Origin: Saprospiraceae bacterium UBA2329
GTDB taxonomy: Bacteria > Bacteroidota > Bacteroidia > Chitinophagales > Saprospiraceae
Reading direction: 5' to 3'
DNA length: 55,846 nt
NCBI GenBank assembly: GCA_002344975.1
Contig: DDUV01000020.1
Location: 1 to 55,846 of the forward strand
This document shows positions 18,773 through 26,851 of this stretch, piece after piece (within the stretch, counting starts at the first letter, position 1; each line of letters starts with the position of its first letter). A model generated the notes under the pieces. That model saw only the letters and a program-made list of their open reading frames with translations, was not told the DNA's origin and did no database searches. Made by a program: the position numbers and the translations under genes.

Positions 18773-19411
18773 TCAAACCCTTTGTTTTGCTTTGATCAGT
18801 AAAAGTGCTACCGCGAGATTGAATATCCATCCCAACCACACAACAATTTTGTAGGTGTCCATCGGTGGTAGTGCCAGTGTATTGGCTATCAACCATTTAA
18901 ACAGGCGCAAACTGATGGCTGAAAGTGTCAGTGCATAGCTCAAAATCATAAAATTCTGATGGACCTGAATCCGCCGCGCTCTTATAGCCAAAAAAGCCTT
19001 TAGGGTAAAGAGAAACCACAGAGCAGACAAAAGGCAAAAAGCCGCCTGCGCGTAAAAGCCGCCGTTGCCATAATACCCCATTATCAGTCCCGAAGGCGCC
19101 GCAAAAAGCAGAATAAGCGCCACATACGCCTTTCCGAATGCCTTGTGAATCAAAGAATAATGTCTTCGAATAATCCCGGAAAACTGAAAGGCTCCCAATA
19201 GGAGTACAAAAATACTGGAATAGACATGCGTGAAAAATGCTACCCGGTAATGCGTCAACTGGATTTCATCTTGCTTTAAGGCCAGAAATGCGGCCTCATA
19301 ATCAATGGGAATATACTGTATGGTAATCAATACCATAAGGTAAATGAAAAAGAACAAAACCCCATACAGAAGCACTTTGCCTCCCCATTGATAGTAGTGG
19401 CGCGTATTCAT
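18773..19411 (-). CDS. DUF2306-type integral membrane protein
   Basis: The protein has 212 residues with about six hydrophobic helices and conserved His/Arg in loops (for example RRHYSLIHKAFGKAYV at about 82-97 and RARRIQVHQNFMI at about 133-145). This histidine pattern between helices is that of the DUF2306 family of membrane proteins, whose function is not established. It starts two bases after the stop of the YARHG lipoprotein gene, so the pair forms an operon. Cytoplasmic membrane location is clear; haem or metal binding by the histidines is only a guess. Confidence 0.7.
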   Translation of the reverse strand: MNTRHYYQWGGKVLLYGVLFFFIYLMVLITIQYIPIDYEAAFLALKQDEIQLTHYRVAFFTHVYSSIFVLLLGAFQFSGIIRRHYSLIHKAFGKAYVALILLFAAPSGLIMGYYGNGGFYAQAAFCLLSALWFLFTLKAFLAIRARRIQVHQNFMILSYALTLSAISLRLFKWLIANTLALPPMDTYKIVVWLGWIFNLAVALLLIKAKQRV

Positions 19412-19413
19412 TT

Positions 19414-20388
19414 TTATCCCCGGCCGAATGTATCGTAATACACTTTGGCATTTTTTTCATATCTCAGCAGCAACTCGATATTTTTCTTTTCCAGTTCTGT
19501 GAAATCGCTCCGAATGTCTGTATGCACGGGAATATACCAGGGCTGAGCATCGAAAAAAACGCGCAGAGGCCTGTTTTTAAAAGAGTAGCCGTGCCTTGCA
19601 TAAATCGTATTGCGGATGATGAGCAAATCGCCTTTCTTTAAGTTCTCCACATCTTTTTTTGTGAGCAAGGTAGTAGAAGCATTCACTTCATATACCTTAT
19701 CCGTAGCCGCCTCAAACTGCACATAAAAATCTCCGAATGCCTCGCGCTCTTCTTCATCCTCTATGGCCGTTTTTTTCGCTTTCCCCCAGTCGCCGTATCT
19801 CCGCGATGGCTCCAGCATGAGTTCAGGGTCATATTGGAAGCGTTTTTTTTGCAACTCGTATTTTCTTGTGGGAATGTCAATCTTTTTATAGGCATTCCAG
19901 GTGCCTGTCAGCTTGTCGTCGTTTTTTTGAATGTGAAAAGAAAAACGCCCGTCGTATCGGTCGTCTCCCGGCTCTGCGACCTCGAAAATAAATTGGTTTC
20001 CCTCTTGCGTCATAGTGCCCGCAAAGGGGCGGTTATTTCCTGCCACCACGCTGTGTCCTTTCACGCGGCCCTGATGAATTTCATCTATGGAAATATTGAT
20101 TTTGTTTTCCCGGCCCCAACTCAAGCCCTCATCTCCATACACAGACTTTTCATAATAATCGTCGTCGGCAGCATTCAGAAAATAGCCTACCCAAAAACCT
20201 ATGAGATCGGGGTGCGGGTCTGAATCATTCATGGCAGTTTCCTCCTGCTGCTGCGGGACTGTTTCCGGCGGGGCAGAGGTCATGGTGTCCCTCTCGTCCA
20301 CCACGGCGCCTTGAGGGTTTCTAATCAGGTTGTCGCAGCTTGCAGTACAGAATGCTGCGATCAACAGGTAAAAAATGTGATGTTTCAT
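19414..20388 (-). CDS. YARHG-domain lipoprotein
   Basis: The protein has about 324 residues. The signal peptide MKHHIFYLLIAAFCTASC ends in a lipobox with Cys as the lipid-modified residue, so the mature protein is membrane-anchored on the periplasmic or outer side. I chose the ATG at 20388 because it gives a normal signal peptide; one four codons upstream (20400) is possible. A central beta-rich region (about 60-180) precedes a C-terminal YARHG domain, containing the literal motif (IYARHGYSF) and a tryptophan-rich PWYIP segment, about 50 residues in all. YARHG is an extracellular domain of unknown function found in cell-envelope proteins. The gene is co-transcribed with the DUF2306 gene. Confidence 0.75.
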   Translation of the reverse strand: MKHHIFYLLIAAFCTASCDNLIRNPQGAVVDERDTMTSAPPETVPQQQEETAMNDSDPHPDLIGFWVGYFLNAADDDYYEKSVYGDEGLSWGRENKINISIDEIHQGRVKGHSVVAGNNRPFAGTMTQEGNQFIFEVAEPGDDRYDGRFSFHIQKNDDKLTGTWNAYKKIDIPTRKYELQKKRFQYDPELMLEPSRRYGDWGKAKKTAIEDEEEREAFGDFYVQFEAATDKVYEVNASTTLLTKKDVENLKKGDLLIIRNTIYARHGYSFKNRPLRVFFDAQPWYIPVHTDIRSDFTELEKKNIELLLRYEKNAKVYYDTFGRG

Positions 20389-20585
20389 AAGAGTGCTCAT
20401 TTTGCGGAGTAAATTAAAGGGAAATTTCTACACGTTGGTTATAGTTGTTGCAATTATTACAAAGATTTGGTTTCCATTATTTTAAGTGAGTACCCCAGCC
20501 GGGTCAAACCGGGTTGCAACACGGTGGGGATGAGCATCAAAGTGAGCGGGAGGAAAATGAGCTTAGCCGCACCCAAATCCTGTGT

Positions 20586-20815
20586 GGTTGATTTTCCAAA
20601 AAGACAAGAATTCTTTTTCAATGAGATATCTATTTACCATTTTCCATCGGCCTTTAGCTATTAGCTACAACCACGCCCTGCGTGGTGGTTTTCCAAAAGG
20701 AGAAGGATTTATTTTCAAAAGTACATTTGGAAATTTACCTATGAGGAAAATCTTCTTCCCCAAGAAAAAATAAGCTAAGGGCTATTGCCACGCCAAGGCG
20801 TGGTTGTGGCCTTGA
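20586..20815. repeat. Dispersed intergenic repeat, family 1, copies B and C
   Basis: Two tandem units lie here. Each has a TTTTCCAAAA(A/G)-GA-AAG stretch (about 20590 and 20688), and each has a palindrome: CCACGC-cct-GCGTGG (20671-20686) and CCACGCC-aa-GGCGTGG (20788-20803). AGCTATTAGCTACAA and GGGCTATTG flank the palindromes like the ends of copy A at 229-377. The 490-base gap around them (20401-20891) holds no gene. Confidence 0.6.
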
Positions 20816-20843
20816 AAAAGATGCTAAGTAGTTACCAATACTT

Positions 20844-20851
20844 TATCTTTG
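20844..20851 (+). promoter_or_regulatory. Probable -7 box (TATCTTTG)
   Basis: The box is an exact match to TAnnTTTG, 40 bases before the ATG at 20892. No TTG is found at the ideal distance upstream, so only the -7 half is supported. Confidence 0.45.
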
Positions 20852-20891
20852 CGCCCGATTGTTTTTGTACCATCATTTTGTAAAAATCAAC

Positions 20892-21623
20892 ATGGAAGCT
20901 CAACAAGCTCAGATTTTGCTGGAAAAAATCAATGCCCTGTGGCGCAGTATCAACGCTACTCCCGGCCCGGTATCGGCCATCGAGCGCGATCTCATGCTCA
21001 GCTACATCCGGCAACTGTATAATGTATTTCTCGATTTCAACCAGTTGCAGGCCCTGCCGGCAGTACCCCCACCGCCCAAGCCGCAGCCGGTAGCGCCTCC
21101 TGCACCCGCGCCGGTTGTGCAGCCTGCATCCGCGCCGCCTGTGTCAGAAGTAGCGGTGACGGAAGTTCCTCCGGCTCCGGCCCCTGTGCAACCTGAGCCT
21201 GTGCGCGCCCCTGTTGAAGCGCCTGCCCCTCAACCGCAAGTGGTAGTACCCCCGCCGCCGCCCAAGCCGCAGCCTGCTCCTCCCGTGCAGCCCGCTCCGA
21301 CGCCCCGCGCTGCCGGCGCCTACGAAGGCTTGTTCAGTACCAAGTCGTCCAATGACCTGTCGGATAAACTGAGCAAACAGCCGATTGCCGACCTCACCAA
21401 GGCATTTGCCATCAACGACAAGTTGCTGTACGCCAATGATTTGTTTGGGAAAGACCAAAATGCCTTTGCAGAAAACGTTCGGCAGTTGAACGTGCTCGGC
21501 AATTTTGAAAGCGCCAAAGCGCATCTCATCCAACTCGCGCAGCAGCACCGGTGGATGGATGAAGAGCGCGTGGAAACGGCCCAGGCTTTTGTGCAATTGG
21601 TTCAGCGCCGATACTTGGCCTGA
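20892..21623 (+). CDS. Conserved Bacteroidota protein with proline-rich linker, function unknown
   Basis: The protein has 243 residues from the ATG at 20892 (MEAQQAQILLEKINALW); a TTG in frame at 20859 lies too close to the -7 box. Three parts are visible: an N-terminal helical region (1-58), a long Pro/Ala/Val-rich linker (about 60-140), and a C-terminal helical domain (about 145-243). The last contains a KQPIADLTKAFAINDKLLY segment and NDLFGKDQNAFAENVRQLN, which I recognise as a recurring Bacteroidota C-terminal module of unknown role. There is no signal peptide or membrane helix, so the protein is cytoplasmic. It may share a transcript with pfkA, 32 bases downstream. Confidence 0.65.
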   Translation: MEAQQAQILLEKINALWRSINATPGPVSAIERDLMLSYIRQLYNVFLDFNQLQALPAVPPPPKPQPVAPPAPAPVVQPASAPPVSEVAVTEVPPAPAPVQPEPVRAPVEAPAPQPQVVVPPPPPKPQPAPPVQPAPTPRAAGAYEGLFSTKSSNDLSDKLSKQPIADLTKAFAINDKLLYANDLFGKDQNAFAENVRQLNVLGNFESAKAHLIQLAQQHRWMDEERVETAQAFVQLVQRRYLA

Positions 21624-21655
21624 GTATAAAACACACTACGAAATCCAAAAAAACA

Positions 21656-22633
21656 ATGAAACATATAGCTGTTTTTACCTCCGGCGGCGATTCGCCAGGC
21701 ATGAACGCCTGCATCCGCGCAGTAGTACGCACGGCCCTGCACGCGGGCATTGAAAAAGTCAGTGGCATCTACCGGGGCTATCAGGGCATGATCGAAAACG
21801 ACTTCATGGATATGAATGCCGGCAGTGTCAGCAACATCATCCAGACGGGTGGCACCATCCTTCGTTCGGCGCGCAGCGATGCCTTTCGCACACCCGAAGG
21901 TCGCCGGCAGGCTTACGAAAACCTCAAGGCCAAGGGCATAGAGGGCATTGTAGCCATCGGCGGCGACGGCACTTTTACCGGGGCCAATATTTTTATGAAG
22001 GAGTACCCCGATTTGGCCATCGTCGGTTGTCCCGGCACCATTGACAACGACCTGTACGGCACCGATTATACCATCGGCTACGATACTGCCATCAATACGG
22101 CCATGGCTGCCATTGACAACATCAAAGACACTGCCAATGCGCACGGGCGCTTGTTTTTTGTAGAGGTCATGGGCCGAGATGCCGGTTTTATTGCCCTCAT
22201 GTCGGGCCTGGCTACCGGCGCCGAAGACATCTTGGTGCCGGAGTTTCCGACGGATATGGACAAATTGGTAAAGGATCTGGAAGATGGCTTCACCAATAAA
22301 AAGAACTCCAGCATCGTGGTGGTTGCTGAAGGCGATGATGTCGGCGGAGCATTTCATGTGGCGGCTGAGGTGAAAAAGCGTCTCGTTACGCCGGTAGAAA
22401 TTAAAGTGACCGTGTTGGGGCATGTGCAGCGCGGCGGGCGTCCTACCTGTATGGAGCGCGTTCGGGCCAGCCGCATGGGTATGGAGGCAGTGAATGCGTT
22501 ATTGGCCGGCAAACGCGGCGTGATGATTGGCGAGGTCAATCATGAAATTTCTTTTACACCATTTGAACAGGCCATCAAGCACAACTTTGAAATAGACCCC
22601 GGCATCATGGAAATGATTCGGGTGCTGGCCTGA
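21656..22633 (+). CDS. pfkA: ATP-dependent 6-phosphofructokinase
   Basis: This 325-residue enzyme phosphorylates fructose 6-phosphate to the 1,6-bisphosphate, the committed step of glycolysis. The ATP site is GGDS at 10-13 and GGDGT at 102-106; the Gly after GGD favours ATP rather than pyrophosphate as phosphoryl donor. The catalytic PGTIDND is at 126-132 (D130 and D132 are equivalent to E. coli D127 and D129). The substrate segment MGRDAG and the C-terminal LGHVQRGGRPT are present. The length is that of the bacterial allosteric form. Confidence 0.95.
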   Translation: MKHIAVFTSGGDSPGMNACIRAVVRTALHAGIEKVSGIYRGYQGMIENDFMDMNAGSVSNIIQTGGTILRSARSDAFRTPEGRRQAYENLKAKGIEGIVAIGGDGTFTGANIFMKEYPDLAIVGCPGTIDNDLYGTDYTIGYDTAINTAMAAIDNIKDTANAHGRLFFVEVMGRDAGFIALMSGLATGAEDILVPEFPTDMDKLVKDLEDGFTNKKNSSIVVVAEGDDVGGAFHVAAEVKKRLVTPVEIKVTVLGHVQRGGRPTCMERVRASRMGMEAVNALLAGKRGVMIGEVNHEISFTPFEQAIKHNFEIDPGIMEMIRVLA

Positions 22634-22658
22634 TGTTGGGCGTCAAAAACAACAAGCT

Positions 22659-23345
22659 ATGGAAAATAAACGTCCCGGACCCTTCCGGCGCAGTCTCGTG
22701 TTTTCGCTCCAACTCACGGCACTGATCTCGGTGCTGCATGTGGTGCGCGTAGCCACTACGTTTCCGCCCTTGTCCTGGGGTATTTTGCCACGCGATACCG
22801 ACGGCCTCATCGGTGTAGTTTTTGCGCCATTGTTGCATGGCAGTTGGGGGCACCTGTTTTCCAATATGCCGCCATTGGCCGCCCTCACTTTCATCCTGTT
22901 TTACTTTTACCGGCGCATTGCCTGGCAGGCATTCAGCATGATTTATCTGCTCACCGGGGCGGCCGTTTGGACGCTGGGGCGCGGCGATGTAGTGCATGTA
23001 GGGGCCAGCGGTGTGGTGTATGGTTTGGTCGCATTTGTATTTTGGAGCGGCGTTTTTCGGCGCAACATCAAGTCTATCATACTGGCACTCATTGTGTTGA
23101 TGTACTACGGCTCTATGTTCATGGGCATTGTTCCCGGTCAGGAAGGTATCTCTTGGGAAAGCCACCTGCTGGGCGCGCTGACGGGCGTGTTTGCTGCTTT
23201 TTGGTATAAAAACAACAAAGAAAACGATGAAACTCCGCCTCGTTATTCCTGGGAAGATGAGGGTCCGGCGCAAGAGGATACGTTCTTTTTAGATCGCGAT
23301 GTGTTTGAAAAAACCAAAGCGGAAAGGAGGGACAGACATTGGTAG
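22659..23345 (+). CDS. Rhomboid family intramembrane serine protease
   Basis: This 228-residue protein has about six membrane helices. The catalytic Ser is S117 in GASGVVYG and the His is H169 in ESHLLGALTG. The oxyanion-side HGSWGHLFSN motif is at 60-69, so all elements of an active rhomboid are present. It would cleave membrane proteins within the bilayer; the substrate is unknown. The C-terminal tail (about 186-228) is charged and cytoplasmic. It lies 25 bases after pfkA and is likely co-transcribed with it. Confidence 0.9.
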   Translation: MENKRPGPFRRSLVFSLQLTALISVLHVVRVATTFPPLSWGILPRDTDGLIGVVFAPLLHGSWGHLFSNMPPLAALTFILFYFYRRIAWQAFSMIYLLTGAAVWTLGRGDVVHVGASGVVYGLVAFVFWSGVFRRNIKSIILALIVLMYYGSMFMGIVPGQEGISWESHLLGALTGVFAAFWYKNNKENDETPPRYSWEDEGPAQEDTFFLDRDVFEKTKAERRDRHW

Positions 23346-23386
23346 GCGGTTTTCAGGGGTGAGGGGGTGAGTGTGTGAGGGGTGAG

Positions 23387-23533
23387 CAACCCGAAACTTT
23401 GAACGTGGAACCCGAAACCCGCCAGTTCCTGCCGGAACTCCAAAGTGTTTAACGCGAATCCACCCCGGCGGACAGGTTTTAGCGAAGGGCGCGAAATTCC
23501 GCGAACGTAGGGTGGCAACCCGAAACCTTGAAC
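23387..23533. repeat. Short direct repeats in the pre-HAD gap
   Basis: CAACCCGAAAC(t/c)TTGAAC occurs at 23387-23404 and 23516-23533, with further GAACCCGAA pieces between and after them. The gap (23346-23561) has no gene. The repeats look like a small local duplication. Confidence 0.4.
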
Positions 23534-23561
23534 CCGAATTTTTTCAATCCGAAATTGACTC

Positions 23562-24209
23562 ATGAAACAAACATTCATTTTTGACATGGACGGTACCATG
23601 GTGGACAACATGATGGTGCATCACAGGGCCTGGCAGCGCAAACTGGCTGCGCTGGGTCTGGATATGACGCTGGAGGAAGTACGCCAATCCATTCACGGCA
23701 TCAATGAGGAGATATTGGAACGGCTGTTCGGCAGTCGTTTTTCGCCAGAAGAGCGCCGCCGCATTGCCTGGGAAAAAGAGGCCGAATACCGCGATATTTT
23801 TCTGTCGGAACTGAAATTGGTGCCCGGATTAGAGGCATTTCTAAAAAGTGCTCAGGAGGCGGGCATCCGCATGGGCATAGGCACGGCGGCGCCCCATGAA
23901 AATGTGCAGTTTGTGCTCGATCATCTGCATTTGCAGCCCTTGTTCGGCTCCGTTATTGATGCCTCGCAGGTGACGAAAGGCAAGCCCGATCCGGAGGTTT
24001 TTTTGCGGGTAGCGACAGAATTAGGCGCCGAGCCGGCAGATTGTATCGTGTTTGAAGATTCGCCCACCGGAGCAGAAGCCGCACGCCGGGCCGGTATGAA
24101 GGCCGTCATCATCACTACCACACATACTGCCGATGAATTTGCTCATTTTGAGCATGTTGTGCGGGTGATTTCAGATTTTGAGGGGCTGAAACCGGAGGAT
24201 TTTGGGTAA
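23562..24209 (+). CDS. HAD-superfamily phosphatase (beta-phosphoglucomutase-like)
   Basis: This 215-residue protein of HAD subfamily IA carries motif I FDMDGTMVDN (nucleophile D8 and acid/base D10), motif II in GIGTAAP (about 107-113), motif III lysine in TKGKPDPE (about 144-151) and motif IV FEDSPTGAEAA (about 165-175). The helical cap after motif I is of the beta-phosphoglucomutase type. It hydrolyses or transfers phosphate on a small, probably sugar-phosphate, substrate. The substrate cannot be read from the sequence. It is cytoplasmic, transcribed alone, and converges on a lipoprotein gene. Confidence 0.88.
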   Translation: MKQTFIFDMDGTMVDNMMVHHRAWQRKLAALGLDMTLEEVRQSIHGINEEILERLFGSRFSPEERRRIAWEKEAEYRDIFLSELKLVPGLEAFLKSAQEAGIRMGIGTAAPHENVQFVLDHLHLQPLFGSVIDASQVTKGKPDPEVFLRVATELGAEPADCIVFEDSPTGAEAARRAGMKAVIITTTHTADEFAHFEHVVRVISDFEGLKPEDFG

Positions 24210-24222
24210 CGAAAAAATAAAA

Positions 24223-24253
24223 AACACCGACGAAGACGCGCCCCGCCGGTGTT
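24223..24253 (-). terminator. Terminator for the minus-strand lipoprotein gene
   Basis: AACACCG (24223-24229) pairs with CGGTGTT (24247-24253), with more GC pairs inside. On the minus strand the stem is followed by TTTTTTATTTTTT, an excellent U-tract, 37 bases after the lipoprotein stop. It may also slow plus-strand transcription from the HAD gene. Confidence 0.8.
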
Positions 24254-24289
24254 CAAAATGTTTGCAGATCAATGTTTCTTATCGGGATA

Positions 24290-25492
24290 TCAGGTGGTCA
24301 CTCTCGCTTTGGAAATCCGGTTTTTGATGATGGGCTTGAGCCTGTCGGCGGCCTGCATCAAGAGCGCTTCGTCGCTGGGAAAAGGCAGCGGGCGGTTGCC
24401 GAGGCGGTTGCGTGACTGATCGCTGAGGGCGCGCTGATCGCCTGAAAAGGTGGATGCGTAGTTCTCGAATACAGCATCGGCGGTGATAGGCCAGGAATCA
24501 ATGAGTGCGTTATTGTTATACTTGTCGTAGAAGTCCACGCGGCAGTGGAGGGTGGCGGTTTTCTGCTGCCAGGTTTCAAATACGCGGGCGCGGACCAACT
24601 TCTTTTTCGGCACTTTCAGGTCGTTGCCGGCAGTATCTTTCATCACATTCCCACGGCTGTCCAGGATATATTCAAACCCGTCTTCCACTTCGCACACATC
24701 TTCGTACTCGCGTTCGCGTACCATTTCGGGCGTTGCTGTTATGTTGACCATGTTCACCACCACTTCATAATCGTACTGTACGCCGGCCAATGGGCGGGTG
24801 TGGTACTGACGCCAGCGGCTGTCGAGGTCGCGGAGGGGCAATCGGCGCAATTCTGCATCTAAGTATTCGGGCAGGAGTACCTGCGCTTCGTTGCGCACGC
24901 TGAGGAGGATATGCGTTTTGCCAAGGTGGAGCGCCTCGTTTTTGAGGGCCTCTTTGTCCTGATAATTGCGGAAGTAGCGGTCTATGACGGAGAGCGCGTC
25001 GTACGCATTGCGGGCAGCGAAACGGTCGCCAAGGCGAGCCTGTGCCATCAGTTCCAGCGCGCGGTTGTAGTGGTATTCGGCGGCATTGTTGCGGGCATCG
25101 CGGATGAGGTCTTCTACCTGCACAAAGCGGACATCGGCGCGAATGCCGTGCTTGTCGGCCAGCGGCATCAGGGGCGCCACGCGGTTTTGGCGGTCGGCCA
25201 CCCGCTGATACAGGCTGAGGATGCGGTCCCAGTGTTCGGGGCGATTGTCGCGGCGGAGGGCTTCAGCTTCCGCCAGATCACGGTCATTGGCACGCTCGAA
25301 CGCTTGGCTGAGGGCATCCACATAGCGGGGATTCTTTTTGGCGCGGCCGGCCAATTTGTCCATAGACATTTCGATGACGCGGTCGTAGTCGCCTGTTTCC
25401 ACTAATTTTTCGGGGGACATACAAGAGGCTGCAAAAAGAGCCGACGCCAACAAGAGCGCCATTGTTTCCGGTTTCATTCGCAGGTTCATCAT
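24290..25492 (-). CDS. Conserved hypothetical lipoprotein
   Basis: This 400-residue protein has a signal peptide that ends in the lipobox LFAASC (Cys24), so it is lipid-anchored. The first half is helical, with tetratricopeptide-like spacing (about 30-190), including MSPEKLVETGDYDRVIEMSMDKL directly after the lipobox, a pattern seen in envelope lipoproteins of Bacteroidota. The second half is beta-rich with a VFETWQQKTATLHCRVDFYD segment (about 310-330). I know of no function for this family. It is transcribed alone and ends at a strong terminator. Confidence 0.65.
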   Translation of the reverse strand: MMNLRMKPETMALLLASALFAASCMSPEKLVETGDYDRVIEMSMDKLAGRAKKNPRYVDALSQAFERANDRDLAEAEALRRDNRPEHWDRILSLYQRVADRQNRVAPLMPLADKHGIRADVRFVQVEDLIRDARNNAAEYHYNRALELMAQARLGDRFAARNAYDALSVIDRYFRNYQDKEALKNEALHLGKTHILLSVRNEAQVLLPEYLDAELRRLPLRDLDSRWRQYHTRPLAGVQYDYEVVVNMVNITATPEMVREREYEDVCEVEDGFEYILDSRGNVMKDTAGNDLKVPKKKLVRARVFETWQQKTATLHCRVDFYDKYNNNALIDSWPITADAVFENYASTFSGDQRALSDQSRNRLGNRPLPFPSDEALLMQAADRLKPIIKNRISKARVTT

Positions 25493-25879
25493 GGCTTTTC
25501 GATTTTAACAGGTGACTAAATCAGGTGCCTCATTTGGTTGTTTTGATGATGCGAAGTTAATCCCTCCCAAAGGCGAGGTAAGCTAAAGAAGCGTTAATCC
25601 GGCGCCGGGAAATCGTTAAATTGTGTCAAGAAGGAAGAGGTGGAGTTGGTGGGTGGATTGCTTAACTTGTTGTTTATGAGTTTTTTATAAATAAATTTCT
25701 TCTTAAAAAAGGGTTAAGAGGTTTGCAGAGGAGTGAGGGGAAATTGCCCGGCATGAAACTGAACTCAGGTTCCTGCTCATAGCGGGATGCCAATGACTCA
25801 ATAGCAGTGGGAAGCATTAGGCAATTCAACCCTTGTCTCCATTTGTATGTTGTCATCGAATGTATCGAACAGCATTAGT
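25493..25879. other. Divergent intergenic region without a recognisable gene
   Basis: This AT-rich stretch separates the divergent lipoprotein and DUF433 genes. I find no exact TAnnTTTG box with a -33 element at proper spacing on either strand, and no RNA gene. Confidence 0.5.
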
Positions 25880-26110
25880 ATGAAAAACTACCGCGAAATC
25901 ATCACCATCCACCCTGACATCCGTTTCGGGAAGCCGTGTATCCGAAATACCCGCATCACGGTGGGTGACGTTCTGGGCTGGCTGGCCGCCGGAATGAGCT
26001 ATGAGGAGATTTTAGAAGACTTTCCCGAATTGAGTTTAGAGGCCATTCGGGCTGCGCTCGCTTTTGCAGCAGACAGAGAGGAAAGTGTAAAAATCCTGGC
26101 GGCTTCATGA
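25880..26110 (+). CDS. DUF433 family antitoxin-like protein
   Basis: This 76-residue protein matches DUF433 along its whole length: HPDIRFGKPCIRNTRITVGDVL (about 11-32), then a helix-turn-helix-like segment with SYEEILEDFPELSLEAIRAAL (about 40-60). DUF433 proteins usually act as antitoxins paired with a PIN-like DUF5615 toxin coded directly downstream. I chose the ATG at 25880 because family members start close to this point; an in-frame ATG at 25847 would add 11 residues. The stop overlaps the start of a broken toxin reading frame (ATGA, 26107-26110). Confidence 0.8.
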   Translation: MKNYREIITIHPDIRFGKPCIRNTRITVGDVLGWLAAGMSYEEILEDFPELSLEAIRAALAFAADREESVKILAAS

Positions 26111-26184
26111 AAATCTTGCTGGATTCCGCAAAAATAGAGACCCTTGAAAACAGCGCGCACTATGGTTTGTTGGAAATCTACTGA
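26107..26184 (+). pseudogene. Truncated DUF5615-like (PIN-like) toxin remnant
   Basis: The frame starts at the ATGA overlap with the DUF433 stop, exactly where the toxin gene of such pairs begins. It codes for MKILLDSAK and stops after 25 residues. MKILLD is the typical start of DUF5615 toxins, which normally have about 110 residues and several further acidic residues. The rest of the toxin is missing, so the pair appears inactivated or reduced to a lone regulator. Confidence 0.5.
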
Positions 26185-26275
26185 GCGAGAGACGAGACTA
26201 TACACAATGCCTCATTTTTATGAACTTTCACCAACCCGCTTTGTTTTGAAACGGTCGAAAAAGCAAGAATAGCGG

Positions 26276-26809
26276 ATGGAATTTGTATTGAACAACCCGG
26301 AGGTAATGTCCGACATGATCACCAATCGCGGCGTTTCCCTGAGCCAGGTCTCCGACGGCAGCCCTGTGTTGCTCATATTTCTGAGGCATTTTGGCTGCAC
26401 CTTTTGCCGGGAAGCCCTGGCCGATATTTCCGACCTCAGAGAGGACATCGAACGCCTCGGCGTCCGCATCATCTTCGTTCACATGACCGACAACGACACT
26501 GCCGAACCGTTTTTCCATCGTTTCGGATTGGACGGCGCGGAACACATCAGCGACCCCATGTGCCAATATTACGCGGCTTTCGGTTTGGTAAAGGGCAGTT
26601 ACCGGCAGTTGTACGGCCTGCGCTCCTGGATACGGGGCTTTCAATCCATCGTAGTAGAAGGCAATGGCTATGGCGCCGAATTGGGCGACGGCTTCCAGAT
26701 GCCGGGCATTTTTGTCATCTATCAGCGAAATGTGCGGGGCAGTTTCATCCACAAACATTCTTCAGATCGCCCGGATTATGTGGCGCTGACGCGGGGGTGT
26801 TTGCCGTAG
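26276..26809 (+). CDS. Peroxiredoxin-like protein (AhpC/TSA-2 group)
   Basis: This 177-residue thioredoxin-fold protein has the redox motif FGCTFCREA (CxxC, about 40-48) after the first strand LLIFLRHF. It continues with a strand-helix pattern and a C-terminal QMPGIFVIYQRNVRG segment typical of the AhpC-TSA-2 group (peroxiredoxin-like, related to selenoprotein-U-like proteins). It is probably cytoplasmic, with no signal peptide. Antioxidant or thiol-redox function is likely, but the substrate is unknown. It converges with the large conflict operon; only 42 bases separate the two stops. Confidence 0.75.
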   Translation: MEFVLNNPEVMSDMITNRGVSLSQVSDGSPVLLIFLRHFGCTFCREALADISDLREDIERLGVRIIFVHMTDNDTAEPFFHRFGLDGAEHISDPMCQYYAAFGLVKGSYRQLYGLRSWIRGFQSIVVEGNGYGAELGDGFQMPGIFVIYQRNVRGSFIHKHSSDRPDYVALTRGCLP

Positions 26810-26851
26810 AGGGTATCAGGAATGGAACATAAACATGACAGGAGGTTATAC

